NCBI GenBank assembly: GCA_964501075.1
Contig: CAZCRE010000073.1
Coordinates: 1-6,600 of the forward strand
DNA from: CAZCRE01 sp964501075
Lineage (GTDB): Archaea > Thermoproteota > Bathyarchaeia > Bathyarchaeales > Bathycorpusculaceae
DNA length: 6,600 nt
Direction of reading: 5' to 3'
The notes below the pieces were generated by a model. That model made no database searches, had not been told where the DNA came from, and worked only from the letters and a program-made list of their open reading frames with translations. How positions within the stretch are numbered: position 1 is the stretch's first letter; the number at the start of each line of letters is the position of its first letter. Position numbers and translations under genes: made by a program. Shown in pieces: positions 1 through 5,601 of this stretch.

Positions 1-2
1 GC

Positions 3-1703
3 ATAAGCTGCGGCAAGTGTTCTGAAGTCTGTCCAGTCGAGGTGCCAAGCAAGTTTGACGCTGGAGTGAGAACGCGAAAAGCCATCTACACGCCTTTCCC
101 GGACGCTACTCCCAACACCTATGCCATCGACAAGGACACGTGTCTCCACTTTAAGGACGGAAGCTGCAGCAAATGCCAAGAAATATGTCCGGTGGGCGCA
201 GTCAACTTCGAACAGCAGCCTAAGCAGCAGGCAATTGACGTAGGCTGCATCGTGGTCGCAACAGGATATGATATTTATGAGCCCTATGACCTTGTAGACT
301 ATGGTTTTGGCAAGTACAAGAACGTAATAACAGCTTTGCAGCTTGAGCGCATCGTTGACTCCGGAACTCAAATTCTTGGCTCGCTCTGGAAGCCATCAGA
401 CGGGAAAATGCCCGAAAGCCTCACTTACATTCAGTGTGTAGGATCTCGCGACATCAACAAGTTTGAGTATTGCTCAGGTTTCTGCTGCATGCTCACGTTG
501 AAGAGCGCTGTCTTCCTCAAAGAGAAGTATGGCGACAAGCTGAAGATTGACGTTATCTACACTGATATGCGTGCTAACAAGAAAGGATACGAAGAGCTTT
601 TTAGGAAGGCCCAAAAACTTGGCGTGAACTTTATCCGCACGAAGCTGACAGGCAGAAAGGTCACTGAAAACCCCGAATCAGGAAAGCTCGTCGTGCGAGC
701 TGAGAAGGAGAACGGTGAACCTGTTGAAGTTGAGACTGACATGGTCGTGTTGGCCACGGCTGCAGTTGCGGCGCAGGGTTCGGATGAGGTGGCAAGAGTG
801 TTCAACATTAGCCGCGGTGGTGACGGCTTTTTCATGGAAAGTCATCCGAAGCTTAAGCCCATTGATACTCCTTCAGACGGAGTTTTCGTTGCCGGCGGCT
901 GCCAAGGACCCAAAGATGTGCCATACAGCGTTTCTCAGGGCATGGGCGCGGCTTCACGGGCGGCCACGATTCTTTCTCAGCCGAAGTGGAAGATTCAACC
1001 CATTGTTGCTGTGGTTGAGCCGTCAAAGTGCCGGAACACGAAGGTGAAGTGTGGACTCTGTGCCAAAGCTTGCCCGTATGGCGCGGTGAGGGCTCCGGAG
1101 GGGCAAGTTGCCGAGGTTTTCACTGCCATGTGTCATGGTTGTGGCACTTGTGTGGCTGAGTGTCCTGCTGACGCGATTACCCAGAAGCATTTCACTGATG
1201 CACAGATCATGTCTCAGATAAGATCAGCCTTAGAAGAGAATCCTGAGGGCAAAGTTCTTGGTTTTCTCTGCAACTGGTGCAGCTACGCTGGTGCAGATTT
1301 GGCTGGTACAAGCAGGTTTGAGTATCCGCCGATCATAAGGCCTGTGCGAGTGATGTGCTCTGGAAGGGTTGACCGTGATTTTGTGCTTGAGGCGTTTAGG
1401 CTGGGTGCTGGCATGGTTCTGGTTGGGGCCTGTCATTTGCCCTACGACTGTCACTACATTAGTGGGAATTACAAGATGAAGGCTAGGATGGATGCGTTGG
1501 CGCCGATGCTGCAGAAGCTCGGGATGAGTCCTGAAAGGTTTAGGGTGGAGTACGTGTCGGCAGCGGAAGGCGTGAAGTTCGCAGAGATAATCAGGGAAAT
1601 GGCGGCTCAAATGCAGACCTTGGGCAAAGAGAAGATTAAGGCTGAAAACGCGAAAATGAAGCCGATTCTGGAGAACATGTTGAAGAGAAAACAGCAGCAG
1701 TAG
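3..1703 (+). CDS. hdrA: HdrA-MvhD fusion: heterodisulfide reductase subunit A with C-terminal MvhD domain (5' partial)
   Basis: This is the flavin and iron-sulfur subunit that, in Hdr/Mvh-type complexes, takes electrons from a hydrogenase or dehydrogenase partner and bifurcates or relays them to HdrBC and ferredoxin. It is cytoplasmic. The reading frame is open to the window edge: codons from position 3 encode ISCGKCSEVCPVE, a 4Fe-4S motif (Cys at 9, 18, 30), so the GTG at 42 is internal. A second cluster motif has Cys at 141, 165, 174 and 186. HdrA signatures follow: VGCIVVATGYD (from about 240), IQCVGSRD (429-452), a YCS..CCM block (about 468-491), HPKLKPIDT and GVFVAGGCQGPKDVPYS (about 840-930). 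Two C-terminal ferredoxin motifs lie at 1029-1076 and about 1131-1163. From about 1245 the MvhD domain shows CNWCSYAGADLAGTSR, VMCSGRVD and CHLPYDCHY, with Cys at 1269, 1278, 1356, 1431 and 1449. The protein ends in a charged Lys/Gln-rich tail. HdrA-MvhD fusions are known in Methanosarcina, Archaeoglobus and sulfate reducers. The N-terminal part, including the start of the FAD domain, is missing. Confidence 0.95.
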   Translation: MSCGKCSEVCPVEVPSKFDAGVRTRKAIYTPFPDATPNTYAIDKDTCLHFKDGSCSKCQEICPVGAVNFEQQPKQQAIDVGCIVVATGYDIYEPYDLVDYGFGKYKNVITALQLERIVDSGTQILGSLWKPSDGKMPESLTYIQCVGSRDINKFEYCSGFCCMLTLKSAVFLKEKYGDKLKIDVIYTDMRANKKGYEELFRKAQKLGVNFIRTKLTGRKVTENPESGKLVVRAEKENGEPVEVETDMVVLATAAVAAQGSDEVARVFNISRGGDGFFMESHPKLKPIDTPSDGVFVAGGCQGPKDVPYSVSQGMGAASRAATILSQPKWKIQPIVAVVEPSKCRNTKVKCGLCAKACPYGAVRAPEGQVAEVFTAMCHGCGTCVAECPADAITQKHFTDAQIMSQIRSALEENPEGKVLGFLCNWCSYAGADLAGTSRFEYPPIIRPVRVMCSGRVDRDFVLEAFRLGAGMVLVGACHLPYDCHYISGNYKMKARMDALAPMLQKLGMSPERFRVEYVSAAEGVKFAEIIREMAAQMQTLGKEKIKAENAKMKPILENMLKRKQQQ

Positions 1704-1710
1704 TTCAGTC

Positions 1711-1749
1711 TATTTCTTGCCTTTCCTATTTTTGCTTCTTTGTTTGTCT
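1711..1749 (+). terminator. T-rich archaeal-type terminator after hdrA
   Basis: Beginning 8 bases after the hdrA stop codon, the + strand is strongly T-rich, with runs TTTCTT, CTTTCC, a TTTTT run at about 1729-1733, and TTCTTTGTTTG. There is no stable stem-loop in front of it. Archaeal RNA polymerase terminates at oligo-T tracts, and the next gene is on the opposite strand, so a terminator is expected here. The assignment is inferred from composition and position. Confidence 0.55.
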
Positions 1750-1816
1750 CTGAGCCAGTTGGCGGTTTCTTCATCTTATCCTGCGATGCGTCCGCGATTT
1801 TTCAGGCACGTTTTGG

Positions 1817-2599
1817 CTACCAATATTTTATGATCATGTTGACTCCGGCGATCATGAGTATTGTGCCGAAGACTAGTGTGAGGTTTCTGCCCGAGAGTTT
1901 CTTGGATGTGTAGGCTCCTACTTGTGCTCCGATGATTGATCCTGCGGCTAGGGTTAGGGCAACTGGGAAGTTTATGAGGTTTGACTGGTAGTATTTTGTC
2001 ACGGCTGAGATTGACGTGAATATCATGGTGAACATGGACGTGGCTGTCGCGTAGTGGATTGGCATTCCCAACGCGAAGGTCATTATGGGGACGATTAGGG
2101 TTCCTCCGCCTATGCCGAGTAGGCCTGAGGCGATGCCGCCGAAGAAGCCCAAACCAACGCCGAAGGCGATCGTTTTTCCTGAATGGATGAGTTCAGTGTC
2201 GGTTTTCACGTTTTGTGCCTTTCCCTGTGTTTTCTTTCTGAGTAGGCTGATTATCGTGCGGGTGGCAACTAGTATGAGGAAGACTCCGAAGACTATTGCA
2301 AGGAGACGCTCTTCTGTGATCGTTGCGAACCATGCGCCGATGTAGGCTCCTGGTGCCGTTGTGGTGACGAGTATTAGGCCTGTCTTGTAGTAGACACGTT
2401 TTTGTTTGGCGTAGTTGAATGTTGAGGCTATGGCTGTGAAGATTATTGTGGCTAGGCTGGTTCCTGTTGCGGCGTTGACGACGAAGCCGTAGAAGAAGGT
2501 CAGAATCGGCACAATGAAGACGCCGCCGCCTACACCTGTCATTGATGCTAGTATGCCGATTAAGAAGCCGAATACGGTGAGTAGCCACCAGTCCAGCAT
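1817..2599 (-). CDS. TauE/SafE-family (DUF81) membrane transporter
   Basis: This 260-residue integral membrane protein belongs to the TauE/SafE family, whose characterised members are implicated in export of sulfite, sulfoacetate or other organosulfur anions. The substrate here cannot be read from sequence. The family's internal duplication is clear. The first half carries TGVGGGVFIVPIL (residues 21-33), then GTSLATIIFTAIAST (46-60) and PGAYIGAW (83-90). The second half carries GIGGGTLIVPIM (162-173), then ATSMFTMIFTSISAV (186-200) and GSIIGAQVGAY (220-230). The halves are joined by a hydrophilic linker (about 121-142, RKKTQ...), giving roughly eight membrane helices. Length is normal for the family. 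The ATG at 2599 lies 6 bp after the permease stop codon, with an AAGG sequence overlapping that junction, so the two genes are almost certainly co-transcribed and translationally coupled. It is the last gene of this leftward operon. No clear T-rich terminator follows on the minus strand. Confidence 0.9.
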   Translation of the reverse strand: MLDWWLLTVFGFLIGILASMTGVGGGVFIVPILTFFYGFVVNAATGTSLATIIFTAIASTFNYAKQKRVYYKTGLILVTTTAPGAYIGAWFATITEERLLAIVFGVFLILVATRTIISLLRKKTQGKAQNVKTDTELIHSGKTIAFGVGLGFFGGIASGLLGIGGGTLIVPIMTFALGMPIHYATATSMFTMIFTSISAVTKYYQSNLINFPVALTLAAGSIIGAQVGAYTSKKLSGRNLTLVFGTILMIAGVNMIIKYW

Positions 2600-2605
2600 G
2601 CCTTG

Positions 2606-3940
2606 TCACGTTGGCCTTAGCTTTTGTCTGACGACGTAGTAGATTGTGCCTGCTATTAAGCATACGGTGCCGATGATCCACGATTGTGATGAAGCGAAAA
2701 GCAGAAAACCCAGCATGAACACGCATGAAACTGCCCCGACTGCAGGCAGAATCTTTGGATAGGTGCGTTTTTTGACTTTCAAGCGCAGGGCTGAAACGTT
2801 TGCAATAGTGTAAAAGAAGAGCAGTCCGAAGGAACTCACGGCCACGACTCTTGACAGGTCCGCGAACAGTGCCAACAACGCCATTGCGACGCCAATGATC
2901 CATACGGTGTAGACTGGCGTGTTCCTTTTTGGGTGGAGTTTGCATAATTTCTGTGGGAGGTCTTTCCTTCTTGCCATTGCGTAGGCCATTCTTGACACCC
3001 CTAGTATCGATGTGAGTAGGACACTTGCGGCTGCTAGTAATCCTCCTGTCGAGGTGATTGTGGTTGCGGCTGGGTTTCCTGTGGCTTTCATGGCCTCTTC
3101 CAGAGGCGAGTTTGAGCCTGCAAGTCTGGCTGGTCCGACTAAGCCAACGGCAACCGTGCCTACTAGGATGTAGAAGACTGTTGAAACAGCCAGTGCCAGA
3201 AACATTGCGCGAGGAACATTGCGCTTGGCGTCTTTGACTTCTTCGGCGATGACTGCGGCTCTTGCGAATCCTCCAAAGGCAAAGAAGAAGAAGCCTGCGC
3301 CGTAGAAGACGCCTAGGTCTGTGGGGTTGAATGGTGAGAAGTTTGCTGTGTTAGTGTGCAATGAGCCGAGGATGATGAAGACGGCTAGGATGAGGAGCTT
3401 TGCGGCTACGAGTACGTTGTTTAGAGTGGCTGATTCCCTGACGCCGTAATAGTTGATCACGGTGAATAGCAAGCAGATTATGGCTGCTGCGTAGTTAGCT
3501 GGCAGGACCGGCCACAGTGTGTTTAGGTAGTAGGCGAAGCCCAGAGAAACTGCTGTTCCTGCAAAGGTATTGCTCAGTATCCACATCCAGCCTGTGAGAA
3601 AGCCTGCGAACGGTGAGATCAGTTGGTATGCGTATTCGTAGATGCTTCCTTCCTTGGGCATCCACGCTGTCAATTCGGCGAAGCTTGAAGCTGTGAATAG
3701 TGAGATGACTGCAGCTATAAGCATGGAGACCAGAAGGGCTGAGCCAGCTAAACCTGCAGCGATACCGGTTACGACGAATATTCCGCCGCCTATTATTGCG
3801 CCGACACTTATGGCCGTGGCGTCAAACAAACTCAATGATGGCTTGAACCTTGGTTGTTGATCGGAGTCTCTGTCCATGCGCATCTTGGTCAGATTACCGT
3901 TTTTCCTGAATTTAGGGTTATGCGTTCTAAACTTGAGCAT
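2606..3940 (-). CDS. APC-superfamily amino acid permease
   Basis: This secondary transporter of the amino acid-polyamine-organocation superfamily imports or exchanges amino acids or related amines across the cytoplasmic membrane. It has about 12 hydrophobic helices. The unwound TM1 substrate-binding motif is seen as GAIIGGGIFVVTG (residues 47-59). TM6 and its following loop read FFFFAFGGFARAAVIAEEVKDAKRNVPRA (217-245 in outline), the conserved F.G.....AEE.K...R..PRA signature. A Ser/Arg loop VSRMAYAMARRKDLP (315-329) marks the TM8-9 region. The length of 444 is typical. The start is uncertain: ATG at 3940 gives a polar Asn/Lys-rich leader of about 34 residues, while the Met codons at 3883 and 3877 would still keep the whole transporter core. 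None has a convincing SD on the minus strand, so leaderless translation is possible. It is the first gene of an operon with the TauE-like gene and is divergent from the DUF2061 gene. The exact substrate is unknown. Confidence 0.9.
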   Translation of the reverse strand: MLKFRTHNPKFRKNGNLTKMRMDRDSDQQPRFKPSLSLFDATAISVGAIIGGGIFVVTGIAAGLAGSALLVSMLIAAVISLFTASSFAELTAWMPKEGSIYEYAYQLISPFAGFLTGWMWILSNTFAGTAVSLGFAYYLNTLWPVLPANYAAAIICLLFTVINYYGVRESATLNNVLVAAKLLILAVFIILGSLHTNTANFSPFNPTDLGVFYGAGFFFFAFGGFARAAVIAEEVKDAKRNVPRAMFLALAVSTVFYILVGTVAVGLVGPARLAGSNSPLEEAMKATGNPAATTITSTGGLLAAASVLLTSILGVSRMAYAMARRKDLPQKLCKLHPKRNTPVYTVWIIGVAMALLALFADLSRVVAVSSFGLLFFYTIANVSALRLKVKKRTYPKILPAVGAVSCVFMLGFLLFASSQSWIIGTVCLIAGTIYYVVRQKLRPT

Positions 3941-4000
3941 TGCGAGCGAAGATGCTTTTGGTCGAAAGAATTCTCTTCTGGCGTTCGTTCAGGGATGAAG

Positions 4001-4012
4001 TTAACTATATCT
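4001..4012 (+). promoter_or_regulatory. TATA-like element in the divergent permease/DUF2061 intergenic region
   Basis: The 113-bp gap between the permease ATG (3940) and the DUF2061 ATG (4054) contains GTTAACTATATC around 4000-4011. A start of transcription about 25 bp downstream (about 4031-4035) would leave a roughly 20-nt leader containing the AGAGGG SD of the DUF2061 gene. On the minus strand the same bases read GATATAGTTAAC and could serve the permease, with a start near 3980. Which direction it serves is inferred only from spacing. Confidence 0.4.
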
Positions 4013-4053
4013 GTTCAGTGTGTGAATAGAGGAATTCAAGAGGGTGTTCGCAC

Positions 4054-4266
4054 ATGGAAACGCACGTAAGAAGCATGATGAAAGCAATTTCTTGGAGGAT
4101 TGTCGCAACTCTCACTACGATTCTTCTGGTGTTTGCGTTCACGGGCGACTTGGTTGTGAGCGGTGGCGTTGGCTTGACCGAGCTTCTCACGAAGATCTTC
4201 ATTTATTATGCTCATGAGCGTTTATGGAATGCATCGAGTTTTGGTAGGATTCACAAAGCGAAATAG
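4054..4266 (+). CDS. DUF2061-family small membrane protein
   Basis: This 70-residue protein matches the DUF2061 pattern. It has a basic/polar N-terminus (METHVRSMMKAISWR), the invariant-looking KAISWR...AT segment, a first hydrophobic helix (about residues 15-30, TLTTILLVFAFTG), and a second half with G.TE...K...YY.HER.W (about 39-57). The biochemical function of the family is unknown. In some bacteria members are encoded near sulfate-assimilation genes, which is an observation about other genomes and not proof here. The ATG at 4054 is preceded by AGAGGGTG (about 4040-4046) at a good SD distance, and the METHVRS start agrees with typical family N-termini, so it is preferred over the internal ATGs at 4075 and 4078. 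The gene is divergent from the permease-exporter operon and separated from the next + gene by 132 bp. Confidence 0.85.
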   Translation: METHVRSMMKAISWRIVATLTTILLVFAFTGDLVVSGGVGLTELLTKIFIYYAHERLWNASSFGRIHKAK

Positions 4267-4354
4267 GTGAGCGAGTTTTGAACTTTGATAACACATGTGC
4301 ACGGTTTCAAGAGAAGTCCATGCAAGAACAGATCCGCACACATACTCTCGAAAG

Positions 4355-4379
4355 CTTGATTAATATGAAATAAATCAAG
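4355..4379. promoter_or_regulatory. Inverted repeat overlapping the TATA region of the stand-alone RAM gene (candidate operator)
   Basis: A perfect 7-bp inverted repeat, CTTGATT (4355-4361) and AATCAAG (4373-4379), flanks an AT-only centre apart from one G (4367). The arm midpoints are 18 bp apart, and a few inner positions also pair, so the dyad is centred at 4367. The best TATA-like sequence (TTAATAT, 4360-4366) lies inside it, 33-39 bp ahead of the TTG start at 4399. A dyad of this size placed over a TATA box is a classic position for repression of archaeal transcription. That a protein binds it is inference. Confidence 0.5.
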
Positions 4380-4398
4380 TAAGCAAGGTGTTTGTGAC

Positions 4399-4635
4399 TT
4401 GACAATTGCCTATGTCTTAGCGAAAGTTCAAGCTGGGAAAGACAAGGAAGTACTTAAAGAGGTCAAGGAAGTACGAGGGGTCAGGCAGGCAACTCCAACT
4501 TATGGCGTCTATGACCTGCACGTTGAAGTTTCATTCGACACGATGGAAGAACTTGACAAGTTCATCTTCGACAAAATTCGCAGAGTTCCCGGAATAAACG
4601 AGACAGTGACCTTGATAGCCTTTCAAGGGATATGA
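4399..4635 (+). CDS. Stand-alone RAM domain protein (Lrp/AsnC ligand-binding domain without HTH)
   Basis: This 78-residue protein consists only of the C-terminal effector/oligomerisation domain of Lrp/AsnC regulators (the AsnC_trans_reg or RAM domain, alpha-beta ferredoxin-like fold). It shows AYVLAKVQAGKDKEVLKEVKE (strand 1 and helix 1), the conserved turn YGVYDLHVEV (residues 35-44), a second helix DTMEELDKFIFDKI (47-60) and the VPGI.ETVTLIAF strand (63-75), where Lrp effectors usually contact the ligand. There is no helix-turn-helix. Known stand-alone RAM proteins bind amino acids and can assemble with, or modulate, full-length Lrp proteins. The start is TTG at 4399: AAGGTG (4385-4390) lies 8 nt upstream, the frame begins directly with the domain, and no ATG/GTG in frame fits. 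The next gene begins at the base after its stop codon (TGA 4633-4635, ATG 4636). The dyad at 4355-4379 probably controls this pair. Confidence 0.9.
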   Translation: MTIAYVLAKVQAGKDKEVLKEVKEVRGVRQATPTYGVYDLHVEVSFDTMEELDKFIFDKIRRVPGINETVTLIAFQGI

Positions 4636-4950
4636 ATGTCTAAGATAGGTTGCAGAGAAGTCTATTTTGTCAACGCAATGCAGCCGAGCCAGATTGATTT
4701 CTTGATTGATAAGGTTAAGGAAGTTGTGAGAGAGATGGGGCTTCCTCCGGAGTATGATATCAGGATCTACAGGAATGTGTATGCGTGTTGTGGCGTGGGA
4801 GGCCTAGGCGTAGTCATAGAGGTTGTTGGACCGGAAGAAGAGAGAATAAGGGCAATTGACTTGAGAGCTTTGTCAAGGATTCTGGAGTTCTGTGAGAAAG
4901 AAGGCTACGATATAGGGTATCATTCTTTTGGGCAGTACGAATCCGTGTAA
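4636..4950 (+). CDS. Hypothetical protein with CC-glycine motif, coupled to the RAM protein
   Basis: I do not recognise this 104-residue protein. It is soluble and looks alpha/beta: a strand (REVYFVNAM, residues 7-15), a helix (SQIDFLIDKVKEVVREMG, 18-35), then DIRIYRNVYACCGVGGLGVVIEVVG (about 41-65) with adjacent cysteines 51-52 followed by a glycine-rich turn. A charged helix (EEERIRAIDLRALSRILEFCEKEG, about 67-90) and a polar end follow. Cysteines are at 6, 51, 52 and 86. There is no signal peptide or membrane segment. The ATG follows immediately after the RAM stop codon, with AAGGGA (about 4625-4630) as SD inside the upstream gene, which implies translational coupling and a shared role. 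The CC-GVGGLG segment could bind a metal or phosphate, but this is not established. Confidence 0.8.
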   Translation: MSKIGCREVYFVNAMQPSQIDFLIDKVKEVVREMGLPPEYDIRIYRNVYACCGVGGLGVVIEVVGPEEERIRAIDLRALSRILEFCEKEGYDIGYHSFGQYESV

Positions 4951-5055
4951 AACCATTGTGGGAAATCCGCTGATCGGTTGTGGGCGTCTAGAGCTAACAG
5001 CGAGTTTTGCAGTAACCACGCAGTTGCATCATGTGTTTCAAGCGCTCTGTCGAGG
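4951..5055. other. Convergent intergenic gap with no recognised feature
   Basis: This 105-bp stretch lies between the 3' ends of the 104-residue gene and the cysteine-rich gene. I see no T-rich terminator on either strand, no tRNA-like sequence and no clear repeat. A short open + frame beginning at 4978 lacks an SD and is not supported. Confidence 0.5.
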
Positions 5056-5433
5056 CTATTTCTGAAGACATGTGCTTTTGGCGTTTGTTTTCCTCAAGTT
5101 TTCCAGATATGCCCTTTCGCCAACCGTGTGCGCAAGGTTTTGTTGGCCGTTTACGAAGTTCAGAGTATGGTATAGTGTTTCATCGCCTGCGAGTTGCTGT
5201 TCGAAGAAGCATCCCTTTTTCAAGCCATTAGGCTTCAAACTTTTGAGGTGTTCCAAAGCATATGCGCAGTGGCTAACGATTTCGCATGAGGCGCACTTGC
5301 CCCAGTCATCAGGGTACATGCATGGGCCACAAGTGACGTGGCATGCTCTTCTTCCGGGGTGCAGATCCACTCTTATGTCGTCGCCGCAGCGGCAGCATTT
5401 ATTCTCCCAAGTTTCTTGTTCCACCATTTTCAT
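5056..5433 (-). CDS. Small cysteine-rich protein, probably zinc- or Fe-S-binding
   Basis: This 125-residue protein has 11 cysteines, nine of them in the first 56 residues (13, 14, 16, 31, 35, 38, 47, 50, 56). The pattern is CCRCG, CHVTCGPC and KCASC...HC, with His at 25, 32 and 55 as further possible ligands. This spacing suggests two metal sites such as zinc ribbons or an Fe-S site. The second half (from about 60) is a polar, mostly helical-looking stretch (EHLKSLKPNGLKKGCFFEQQ...) with Cys 75 and 122 and no membrane helix. I cannot assign a family. The ATG at 5433 is chosen over the Met at residue 3 because AGGAG on the minus strand (about 5439-5443) sits 5-6 nt upstream of it. An overlapping + strand frame (5072-5452) has a less plausible composition and no SD. 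The gene is convergent with the 104-residue gene and divergent from the Lrp gene. Confidence 0.75.
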   Translation of the reverse strand: MKMVEQETWENKCCRCGDDIRVDLHPGRRACHVTCGPCMYPDDWGKCASCEIVSHCAYALEHLKSLKPNGLKKGCFFEQQLAGDETLYHTLNFVNGQQNLAHTVGERAYLENLRKTNAKSTCLQK

Positions 5434-5453
5434 CTTGACTCCTGATAAGTAGA

Positions 5454-5465
5454 CATATATAATAG
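5454..5465 (-). promoter_or_regulatory. TATA-like element for the cysteine-rich gene
   Basis: The minus strand reads TATTATATATG over this span, the most TATA-like sequence between the two divergent genes. Its centre is about 26 bp from the ATG at 5433, so a start at the usual archaeal distance would fall almost on the start codon even though an SD (AGGAG) lies between them. The assignment is by motif and position only. Confidence 0.45.
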
Positions 5466-5477
5466 AGCAGCTTTGTG

Positions 5478-5501
5478 ATAATAAGCGTTCCTATTATAAA
5501 T
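5478..5501 (+). promoter_or_regulatory. TATA-like element with adjacent inverted repeat, likely promoter/operator of the Lrp gene
   Basis: TTATAAAT (5494-5501) is a good TATA candidate for rightward transcription, predicting a start near 5525 and a leader of about 75 nt. Overlapping its left edge is an inverted repeat, ATAATA (5478-5483) and TATTAT (5492-5497), with an 8-bp spacer. Lrp/AsnC proteins commonly autoregulate from sites next to their promoter, so this is a reasonable operator candidate. The short AT-rich arms could also occur by chance. Confidence 0.35.
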
Positions 5502-5587
5502 CATAAGAATAAATGTACAGTTGGTTTGCGATTAGAAGGTAAGCATGTGTCCAAGGATGTAAGAACATCAGAATGCCTAACGCTCAT

Positions 5588-5600
5588 TAGGAGGAGAGGT
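5588..5600 (+). promoter_or_regulatory. Strong Shine-Dalgarno of the Lrp gene
   Basis: TAGGAGGAGAGGT is the strongest SD in the window and is what places the Lrp start near 5602-5605. Its first bases (TTAGG, 5587-5591) can pair with CCTAA (5576-5580) across a 6-nt loop. Confidence 0.65.
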
Positions 5601-5601
5601 T

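Noticed and set aside
42..44. GTG at 42 as the true hdrA start
   Set aside because: The frame continues upstream into a CGKCSEVCP ferredoxin motif, so 42 is an internal Val codon.
1750..1816. GC-rich patch (GCGATGCGTCCGCGATTTTT) as a hairpin terminator
   Set aside because: Only about three base pairs form. The upstream T-rich tract is a better termination signal.
2193..2945. A 250-codon minus-strand open frame across the permease/TauE junction
   Set aside because: It encodes an Arg/His-rich low-complexity sequence in an alternate frame of two clear membrane transporters, so it is a shadow frame.
4951..5055. Possible small RNA or tRNA in the convergent gap
   Set aside because: There is no cloverleaf, T-loop consensus, promoter or conserved structure that I can identify.
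5072..5452. A 126-codon open frame on the + strand overlapping the cysteine-rich gene
   Set aside because: It has no SD, starts inside the other gene's 3' end and has a Phe/Ser-rich unstructured composition. The minus strand frame has an SD and regularly spaced metal-site cysteines.
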